From positions 1 to 7,546 of the forward strand of contig CALLFD010000452.1 in NCBI GenBank assembly GCA_937997605.1: a stretch of 7,546 nucleotides of DNA, in the 5' to 3' direction. The position numbers and the translations under genes were made by a program. The notes beneath the pieces were generated by a model, which saw nothing but the letters and a program-made list of their open reading frames with translations, ran no database searches and was not told where the DNA came from. The DNA comes from an uncultured Collinsella sp. Its GTDB lineage: Bacteria; Actinomycetota; Coriobacteriia; Coriobacteriales; Coriobacteriaceae. Positions 1-5,447 of the stretch are shown piece by piece (position 1 is the first letter of the stretch; the number at the start of each line of letters is the position of its first letter).

Positions 1-308
1 TGCACGGCAAGCGCGTCTTCCTGTTTGGCACCTGCGGTTTTGGCGCCGACCAGAGCTATTACCAGCAGATTATTGATCGCGTAACTTCTAATTTGGCTGG
101 GGATGCCGAGCTTGCGGGCTGGGCGATGTGCCAGGGCAAGATGGGCCCCGCGGTCAAGCAGCGCTACGAGGCCATGCTCGAGCAAGATCCCGATAACGCC
201 CGCGCTAAGTTGCTGCTCGACAACTGGGTTGCCGCAAAGGACCATCCCACCAAGGAAGATCTGGACAACATGGCTGCAGCCGCCAAAAAGGCCGTGCTGG
301 GGGAGTAG
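1..308 (+). CDS. flavodoxin-family protein, C-terminal part (5' end outside window)
   Basis: The open frame runs from the window edge (first full codon at position 3) to TAG at 306-308, giving 101 residues. The segment KRVFLFGTCGFGADQSYY has the hydrophobic strand plus Gly-rich loop (GTCGFG) expected of the second FMN-binding loop of a flavodoxin fold. Further on, WAMCQGKMG and QRYEAML fit the C-terminal half of small single-domain flavodoxins of about 165-180 residues, so roughly the first 40 percent is missing. By family knowledge such proteins bind FMN and carry one- or two-electron transfer in the cytoplasm; the partner cannot be told from this fragment. A TTG at 93 is open as a start, but the homology-like sequence upstream of it shows the real start is outside. 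The gene ends in an acidic/Lys-rich helix. It is followed by a terminator-like hairpin about 98 bp downstream. An alternative is a specialised flavodoxin such as a bilirubin-reductase partner (BilS-like), which I cannot decide from sequence alone. Confidence 0.8.
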   Translation, partial: HGKRVFLFGTCGFGADQSYYQQIIDRVTSNLAGDAELAGWAMCQGKMGPAVKQRYEAMLEQDPDNARAKLLLDNWVAAKDHPTKEDLDNMAAAAKKAVLGE

Positions 309-376
309 CTCCCATCGCTGACGGCGGTCGGTCCATCTTTCTAAATGAAACGTCCTCCCGGGCGTCGGGGCACGAA

Positions 377-432
377 GTTCCCTGCTCTACAGTCCTGCGC
401 AAGACGAAGGCCACATTAAGTGGCCTTCTTTG
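377..432 (+). repeat. terminator-containing repeat module, copy A
   Basis: This 56-bp stretch begins GTTCCCTGCTC and ends GGCCTTCTTTG. It is an inverted copy of 5338-5394. The two align along their whole length with one 1-bp gap and one substitution, both just after GTTCCCTGCTC. Weaker identity continues a few bases further (TGCGGAA in both). Here it forms the core of the larger 350-480 inverted repeat, but copy B lacks those outer arms. Confidence 0.9.
406..432 (+). terminator. probable intrinsic terminator after the flavodoxin gene
   Basis: A perfect 9-bp stem, GAAGGCCAC (406-414) with GTGGCCTTC (420-428) and loop ATTAA, is followed by TTTG. The T-tract is short, so termination may be weak or aided by the surrounding larger hairpin. 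The symmetric stem could work on both strands. It lies 98 bp after the flavodoxin stop codon. Confidence 0.65.
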
Positions 433-539
433 CGTGCGGAACTCGCGATGAACTTCGTGCCCCGCCGTCCGGGAGGACGTCTCTTTATTGATGGGAGGCC
501 TGATAGGTCGATGGTTCCGTGCCCGGATGCGTCCAAAGT

Positions 540-863
540 GGGACGGGCTTTCCGGATGGGCAGGCTTTCGAAAAATGCGTCCCGGAATTTGCCTTTGGAA
601 TGGGACGTAGTTTCCCGTTGAGGTGCTTTGCGGAAAGTGCATCCCACTCTGGGCGGTCGAAGTGGGACGCCGTTTCCCAATGAGGCTCAAGCGGAAAATG
701 CATCCCGGAATTTGCGCTCAAAGTGGGATGCGGTTTCCGGTTGAGGGTCTAAGGGGAAAGTGCGTCCCAGAATCGACGCTTGAAATGGGATGCAGTTTCC
801 CGATGAGGCACTCGACGGAAAATACATCCCAGAAATGGCCTTTGAGCTGGGATAAGATTTCCG
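540..863. repeat. tandem array of 61-62-bp palindromic repeats, upstream copy
   Basis: Left arms starting GGGA occur at 540, 602, 664, 725, 787 and 849 (spacings 62, 62, 61, 62, 62). Right arms ending TCCC occur at 583, 645, 706, 768 and 830. This makes five full hairpin units of 43-44 bp and a sixth left arm alone. The arm consensus is GGGAYGCNGTTTCC facing GGAAARTGCRTCCC, with a loop of about 14-16 bases often containing TGAGG. Units are separated by 18 bases that are themselves related, for example GGAATTTGCGCTCAAAGT. The period is not a multiple of three and no plausible protein is encoded. I do not recognise a named family; REP/BIME-like intergenic palindromes are the nearest general class. 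Confidence 0.93.
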
Positions 864-876
864 CGGCATCTCGGAT

Positions 877-958
877 TCTCAAAAATGAGACACGCCGTTG
901 GCGAAAATGAGACACGTGATATCGGGCATCGGGCGTATCATTTGCAAAAATGAGTCCA
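877..958. promoter_or_regulatory. three phased direct repeats upstream of the surface-protein gene
   Basis: AAAAATGAGACACG (881-894), GAAAATGAGACACG (903-916) and AAAAATGAGTCCA (946-958) share a core of AAAATGAG. Starts are 22 and 43 bp apart, close to two and four DNA turns, so the copies would lie on one face of the helix. The first also forms a small palindrome with the preceding TCTC (TCTCA-AAAA-TGAGA, 877-890). A tandem 7-bp duplication, ATCGGGC twice, occupies 921-934. The position just upstream of the gene suggests operator sites for an unknown regulator; this is inference. Confidence 0.5.
936..941 (+). promoter_or_regulatory. possible -10 element of the surface-protein gene
   Basis: TATCAT differs from TATAAT at one base and would place transcription start near 948-950. 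No good -35 hexamer is visible at the usual distance; TTGGCG at 898-903 is too far away. If this is the real -10, transcripts would either have a leader of about 36-38 nt before ATG 986 or begin directly at ATG 950 (leaderless). Confidence 0.3.
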
Positions 959-972
959 CTCCACTCGAATAA

Positions 973-978
973 AGCGAG
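973..978 (+). promoter_or_regulatory. ribosome binding site deciding the start at 986
   Basis: GCGAGG, with GAGG as its anti-SD-pairing core, sits 7 bases before ATG 986. The in-frame ATG at 950 has only TTTGCAAAA before it and no Shine-Dalgarno match. This is why the downstream start is preferred. Confidence 0.55.
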
Positions 979-985
979 GTCCCTC

Positions 986-3900
986 ATGTACGTTCCACAC
1001 CCCCGTATCCGTAGGCTGTCGAAAATCCCGCTTGTTGGGACGGCGGCGCTTGCTGCGTTGATCGCCACGAGCGTCGCCTGCTTCACGGCCACGCCCCAGG
1101 TTGCCCAGGCGGCAGACGCGCCCGCAATCACCGATATGACCGAGCAGGATTATCAAGCCCTGGGTCTGGGCACGAGCGAGGACATTCCGGCCGATACCGT
1201 TGGCCCCTATTCCACTGATACCCCCACGACGTTTGCCACGCGCAGCGAGGTCTATATGGCAGCTAACGGTAGCCATGGCAATCGCTACACTCTGCGCGAC
1301 AAGCTCGAGAACGTCGAGCGCGGTGACATTGGCGGCAGCAGCAAACTCACCGATGGCTATGGAAGTGTGTGGGGCGCCGCAAAGTTCTGGCAAAACGTCA
1401 ACAACTTCGATACGAACAGCGATCTCTACAAGCATAGCGACTTCGGTGGCGGCACCTGGTCGTACCTAAGCAACAATGAGTCCTCAACAGTACTCGCCAA
1501 CGACAACAACGGTTTCTCGGGCATTCACGCCACGAGTGTTGAGTTCTGCAGCGACGCCAGCACGGGCAAAAAGAGCCGCGTTGCCGAGCTCCGTGCCTAC
1601 GGCGACAGTTCCTCCACGACGATTGACGGCAAGTCATACGCCGGAAAGGTTGAGCTGGTCCTCTACTCGTTTAGCAACGGGCGTACGCGCACTCTCGACA
1701 CACACCTGCCGGTGACGGTCAACACTAATATGATGTACGAAGGCCGTTTTAAGTACCTGGATGCCGGTTACCTGCAAGAGCACGACGCCGTCTTTGATGT
1801 CGAGGCGGGCGATGTCGATGGCGACGGCGTCGACGAGCTTTTTGTCTACGCGGGCTGCTATGTCGACGAAAACGGCGTGCGCAAGGCTGTAGTCGACATG
1901 TATGACTTGGAGGGCGGCAACTGGAAGCAAAGCGTCGTCAAGATCGATGCCGGTAACGCCGCGGACTACACCACGCACAACAAGGGCGGGAACGACTCCT
2001 GGACGCAGCTTCAGTCAGCTCCTGTCGTTTCGCTAGCGGCCGGCGACCTCGATCGCGATTTTTGCGATGACCTCGCCATCGTGGTCTCGGCACCCTACGG
2101 CAAGAAGAATATTGATAAGTCGACGCATTGCGAGCTGTTTTCGTGGGATGCATCCAAGGGTGCGCTCGTCCATGTCGATGCTCTGGGCGACGCGGGCGCA
2201 ATCTCCCTCTCCGCGAACGGCAAGACCATGGTCGCTGCGAATGCGACGCTCGGCACGTTTGCCGCCTACGATGAAGAAGGAAAGAAGACGGGTGAAACCG
2301 TCACGGGCCTTATTCTTGCGGGCTATGACTGGCAACGCAGCGCTTTTGATTACGGCGCTTCTGACGGCAGCAAGGGGCTGTACGGCGCGCTGTACCGCTA
2401 CGCGTATTTTGACTCGGAGTCTGGCGAGTTCAAGCTTTCCGATTGTAAGGAATACAGAGACGGGCTCCTCGCCTCCTATGGGCTGATGCATGTGCCCAAC
2501 AGCGCATGGAAGGATAGCGCTCAGGATAAGCGCTATCCGTGCACCTTGGCGCCTATTGCCCTTGCCACTGCCAACCTTGACGGCCTGTCCGAGCAGCTGG
2601 CGGTCGACGAGGTGCTCGTGGGCGGCGATGTGTTCCGCGACTTTGCCTGCAACACGGCACAGAGTGGGGCTCAGGGCTTGGGGTCCATGGTCGGAACCAT
2701 GAGCATGAGCGGTCAGCAATACAACAGCAGCAACAAGCATGACCACAAGGGTATAGAGCAGGTGTGGATCAGCGACGTCAAGGCGGGCAGCGTCTCGGGT
2801 TCGGACCGCTATAACGAGAGCTTTATCGCCGTGGTGGGCAAGCACCGCGACGAGGACCTGCGCAAGAACGATGACTACTATTGGATGACCGCCTCGCATT
2901 TTTCGCTCGACGAGAACGGAAAGGTGCGCCGCGGCGAGGAGCAGGTGATTAGCGAGAGCAACCGTCGCGGCACTACCTACGGCACATTTATCTCGCTCGC
3001 GCTGCCCGATGTCGACAACGACAGCGTCAAGATCACGTACAAGGACCGCTACAAGGTCTATACCAACCCGCGCGTGCTTGCCGTGCTGCAGGATGCGCCC
3101 TATGTTGAGGATCTGGAGCAGGCATACGGCTATCTGGTGTTGGGCGGCACGTCATACGGAGAGGAAAAGGGCACGGGGACATCCCAGGGCTATACCATTG
3201 GCGCCGAGTTGGGCGTTGCCGTCGAGGTGCAGACCGGTCCGCCCCTGGTCGCGATGAATGCTTCAGTCGATTTTGCCGCCGAGGGATGCTATGACTACCG
3301 GAGCGAGCGCACGGTCAGCGCAAGCGTAAGCTATGAGTCGCATGCCGGCGAGGGTGACAAGGCCGTGCTCTACACGATTCCGATGGTCTATTACGAGTAT
3401 GAGATCGAAAATGAGGAAACTGGTGGCAAGGGCGTGATGGCGGCGCCCGTGTCGCTCGGCGCACAGACCTCGGTCGTTAATGTCGAGGCCTATGACCGCA
3501 TTGCCAAACAGCACAATATGACGCCGCTCAGCTACTTTTTGACCAACCGGTCGGGAGAACCCGGAACCTATCAAACGACGCTCAACGGCGAGACTCCCGT
3601 TGGGGATTCCTTTGGCCTGGGCAAGCCTGGCGTAACGCGCGCCTACACGCACGATGGGTTTAACGGCGCCGCCGCGCAGTCGGGGGCGAGCATTGAGCAG
3701 ACCATCGAAGTCGAGGAGGGCAAGGAGCAGGAGCTCGAGCTCGGCTTGACGCTGAACGGCAGCGTTGTCATGGGCGCGAAGCTCGCAAAGCACGAGTTGT
3801 TTGGCGGCCTGTGCTTTGGTGCCAACGCCGGCTTTACTACGGGTAACTCCTCGAGTGAATCGACCGAATACGGCGGCACCGTCGACAACCTGCCCGAGGC

Positions 3901-5074
3901 CGCGCAGGGCAAGTACGGTTTTGTGTGGCGTCTGGGCGTCAACGCGGTGGATGTCGACAAGTTCGAGGCAGACTCGGGCGACAAGCTCGGCACCAAGGAC
4001 ACCGACCAGTTCTGGATCGTGGGCTATGACGTTAAGGACGTCGAGATGCCCGACGCGCCGGCCGTGACGGGCTTTACGGCAAACGCCGTCGATTCGACCA
4101 GCGTTACGTTTAGCTGGGACGATGTACTCGCAAACAAGAGTGGCTTTAGCTACGGCGTGGGCATGCTGCAGAGCAATGCGGCGGATGCGGTCGTCAATAG
4201 CTGGAAGATTGCCGACAACACGCAGACCTCGCTTAAGTGGGATGGGCTGTTGCCGAATACGGAGTATCGATTCGCCATCGCCGCCGTTAAGAATGATTCA
4301 ACGGCCGAAACAGGTATTCGCTCGGCAATCATCACGGTCAAGACCATGCCCGTTGGCATGACGATGACCGTGAGCGGACCTGCGGCGGATACAGCGGAGA
4401 GGTCGGCCCTCGAGTATGACTCTTCGGTCGAGTGCGCGGAGGGAGACAAGTTGACGCTTTCGGCGATCGGGCATGTGACGCAGCGCAATGCCGGCGGCAG
4501 TGAAACGGAGCTGGCGCCGTCGTATATCTGGTACCGCAAGGTTCGCGGCGAGGCCGAGTTCCAGCGCGTGGCTGCCGATGGCAGCCTCCCAGCCGGAACG
4601 GCCTCAACGCTCGAGATTGACCTGACGGCGGAGGATGACGGCGCGCAGTACTACTGCCACGTGGGATACAACAACGTCGGCCTCGATACCGGTGTGACAC
4701 TGGTGAACATCGCGGCCGAGGAGAAGGCTCCTGAGACGGTGAACGCCGCTCCGATCCGCACACGCCGCCTGTTCTCGCAGGCAAGCGCGGGCGCCAAGAA
4801 GTTCCTGGACCATACCCTGGTGAACACCGCCGGCCCAACCGATTCCGAAGGCTCAAAGGACCCCGAGACTCCTGAGACCCCGACGAACCCGGACAAGCCC
4901 AAGTCCGACAACGGAGCTAAGACCGACACCAAGGTCAAGACTACGACCACAGCGAAGAACCTCGCAAACACCGGAGACCAAACATTCGCCCTAGTCGCCA
5001 CCGCAGCAGCAGCGGGAGCAACGCTCGTAGCGATAGCCCTCATCATGCTGATCAAGCGCCGCAAGACCCACTAG
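986..5074 (+). CDS. LANTG-type sortase-anchored multidomain surface protein (FG-GAP repeats, FN3, Ig-like)
   Basis: A 1362-residue exported protein, numbered here from Met at 986. Residues 1-42 form a signal peptide: basic RIRRLSK, a hydrophobic core, and cleavage near VAQA/ADAP. FG-GAP-like segments with acidic calcium-type loops are seen around 269-290 (DVDGDGVDE), 347-368 (GDLDRDFCDD), 521-550 and 669-685 (DVDNDS), suggesting a beta-propeller-like N-terminal half. Residues about 705-1015 are Gly/Ser- and beta-rich with no domain I can name. A fibronectin type III domain spans about 1022-1121 (SVTFSW, LPNTEYRFAIAAV). An Ig-like domain spans about 1122-1244 with core Trp 1182 and DGAQYYC (1218-1224); the expected B-strand Cys appears replaced by Ala. 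A Pro/Glu/Lys/Thr spacer is followed by LANTG (1326-1330), a hydrophobic helix (1334-1356) and tail KRRKTH, a sortase sorting signal. The inferred role is adhesion or interaction at the wall; the ligand is unknown. An alternative start at ATG 950 would add 12 residues. The gene is monocistronic, with its own terminator 27 bp later. Confidence 0.88.
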   Translation: MYVPHPRIRRLSKIPLVGTAALAALIATSVACFTATPQVAQAADAPAITDMTEQDYQALGLGTSEDIPADTVGPYSTDTPTTFATRSEVYMAANGSHGNRYTLRDKLENVERGDIGGSSKLTDGYGSVWGAAKFWQNVNNFDTNSDLYKHSDFGGGTWSYLSNNESSTVLANDNNGFSGIHATSVEFCSDASTGKKSRVAELRAYGDSSSTTIDGKSYAGKVELVLYSFSNGRTRTLDTHLPVTVNTNMMYEGRFKYLDAGYLQEHDAVFDVEAGDVDGDGVDELFVYAGCYVDENGVRKAVVDMYDLEGGNWKQSVVKIDAGNAADYTTHNKGGNDSWTQLQSAPVVSLAAGDLDRDFCDDLAIVVSAPYGKKNIDKSTHCELFSWDASKGALVHVDALGDAGAISLSANGKTMVAANATLGTFAAYDEEGKKTGETVTGLILAGYDWQRSAFDYGASDGSKGLYGALYRYAYFDSESGEFKLSDCKEYRDGLLASYGLMHVPNSAWKDSAQDKRYPCTLAPIALATANLDGLSEQLAVDEVLVGGDVFRDFACNTAQSGAQGLGSMVGTMSMSGQQYNSSNKHDHKGIEQVWISDVKAGSVSGSDRYNESFIAVVGKHRDEDLRKNDDYYWMTASHFSLDENGKVRRGEEQVISESNRRGTTYGTFISLALPDVDNDSVKITYKDRYKVYTNPRVLAVLQDAPYVEDLEQAYGYLVLGGTSYGEEKGTGTSQGYTIGAELGVAVEVQTGPPLVAMNASVDFAAEGCYDYRSERTVSASVSYESHAGEGDKAVLYTIPMVYYEYEIENEETGGKGVMAAPVSLGAQTSVVNVEAYDRIAKQHNMTPLSYFLTNRSGEPGTYQTTLNGETPVGDSFGLGKPGVTRAYTHDGFNGAAAQSGASIEQTIEVEEGKEQELELGLTLNGSVVMGAKLAKHELFGGLCFGANAGFTTGNSSSESTEYGGTVDNLPEAAQGKYGFVWRLGVNAVDVDKFEADSGDKLGTKDTDQFWIVGYDVKDVEMPDAPAVTGFTANAVDSTSVTFSWDDVLANKSGFSYGVGMLQSNAADAVVNSWKIADNTQTSLKWDGLLPNTEYRFAIAAVKNDSTAETGIRSAIITVKTMPVGMTMTVSGPAADTAERSALEYDSSVECAEGDKLTLSAIGHVTQRNAGGSETELAPSYIWYRKVRGEAEFQRVAADGSLPAGTASTLEIDLTAEDDGAQYYCHVGYNNVGLDTGVTLVNIAAEEKAPETVNAAPIRTRRLFSQASAGAKKFLDHTLVNTAGPTDSEGSKDPETPETPTNPDKPKSDNGAKTDTKVKTTTTAKNLANTGDQTFALVATAAAAGATLVAIALIMLIKRRKTH

Positions 5075-5101
5075 TAGCCAGTCGAACATATCGACAACCC
5101 A

Positions 5102-5139
5102 AAAACCCGGGTAGCCAAAAAACAGGCCACCCGGGTTTT
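5102..5139 (+). terminator. intrinsic terminator of the surface-protein gene
   Basis: A perfect 11-bp stem, AAAACCCGGGT (5102-5112) with ACCCGGGTTTT (5129-5139), encloses a 16-base loop. The right arm ends in a T-run and lies 27 bp after the TAG stop. The A-run on the left would let it act on the opposite strand too. Confidence 0.88.
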
Positions 5140-5162
5140 CTGTTGAGTGGAGACTCCGCAAG

Positions 5163-5333
5163 CGGAAACTGCATCCCACAATTAGCGCCCGGAACGGGAC
5201 ACATTTTCCGTCAAGCCCTCATCCGGAAAATCCATCCCAGTTTGAGCGCCCAGACCGGGACACACTTTCCCAATCGGGTCCCAAGCGGAAACTGCATCCC
5301 ATTCCAGACAAGAATTCCGGGACACACTTTCCG
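5163..5333. repeat. tandem array of 61-62-bp palindromic repeats, downstream copy (inverted)
   Basis: TCCC arm ends occur at 5177, 5238 and 5300, and GGGA arm starts at 5196, 5257 and 5319, with spacings of 61 and 62 bp. This gives two full hairpins (5196-5238 and 5257-5300) flanked by single arms (5163-5177 and 5319-5333). Read as reverse complement, the arms (for example GGGATGCAGTTTCC) and the spacers match the upstream array better than in the forward direction. One spacer begins GGAATT and ends TGGAAT in both arrays, and another contains TCTGGGCG in both. The array is therefore the same family in opposite orientation. It starts about 23 bp after the surface-gene terminator and ends 4 bp before the 57-bp module. 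Confidence 0.9.
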
Positions 5334-5337
5334 CAAA

Positions 5338-5364
5338 CAAAGAAGGCCACTTAATGTGGCCTTC
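5338..5364 (-). terminator. probable intrinsic terminator after the LTA-synthase-like gene
   Basis: A perfect 9-bp stem (5342-5350 with 5356-5364, loop TTAAT) is followed on the minus strand by TTTGTTTG. It lies about 84 bp past the stop codon of the minus-strand gene and is the same hairpin as at 406-428. Being symmetric, it could also stop read-through from the plus strand. Confidence 0.65.
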
Positions 5365-5394
5365 GTCTTGCGCAGGACTGTCCGAGCAGGGAAC
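5338..5394 (-). repeat. terminator-containing repeat module, copy B
   Basis: This 57-bp stretch is the reverse complement of 377-432 apart from one extra base and one substitution. It lies 53 bp beyond the stop codon of the LTA-synthase-like gene and immediately next to the downstream palindrome array. The outer arms present around copy A (350-376 and 450-480) are absent here. Confidence 0.9.
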
Positions 5395-5447
5395 CTTATA
5401 TGCCTCCGCCTGGACAGACGTTTCAGTTGTGGCTCAGCAGCTAGCAG

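Larger units (their letters stand above)
350..480. repeat. 131-bp nested imperfect inverted repeat (MITE-like hairpin)
   Basis: The outer arms 350-380 and 450-480 are reverse complements at 29 of 31 positions, beginning ACGTCCTCCCGG on the left and ending CCGGGAGGACGT on the right. Inside them lies weaker complementarity (around 391-405 against 429-445) and a perfect 9-bp stem at the centre. As RNA or cruciform DNA the whole stretch could fold into one long hairpin. It codes for nothing convincing. No clear target-site duplication flanks it, so a MITE origin is only a guess. Confidence 0.8.

Noticed and set aside
301..313. Small hairpin GGGAG-TAG-CTCCC over the flavodoxin stop codon
   Set aside because: A 5-bp stem with a 3-base loop and no T-run is likely chance; the better terminator is at 406-432.
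205..690. Minus-strand open frame across the upstream repeats (161 residues)
   Set aside because: Its sequence is translation of the terminator module and palindromes. The same peptide, RRPLNVAFVLRRTV, appears at 5143-5553 from the inverted copy, showing repeated DNA and not a gene family.
540..863. CRISPR array
   Set aside because: Repeats are diverged and palindromic, the intervening segments are similar to each other and only 14-18 bases, and no cas gene is present.
2033..2899. 288-residue minus-strand open frame inside the surface-protein gene
   Set aside because: Composition is Arg/Ala/Val-rich and without motifs, and the plus-strand frame has FG-GAP-type loops over the same bases.
377..5394. 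Composite transposon carrying the surface gene
   Set aside because: The flanking repeats contain terminators and palindromes but no transposase or insertion-sequence gene, and no target duplication is visible.
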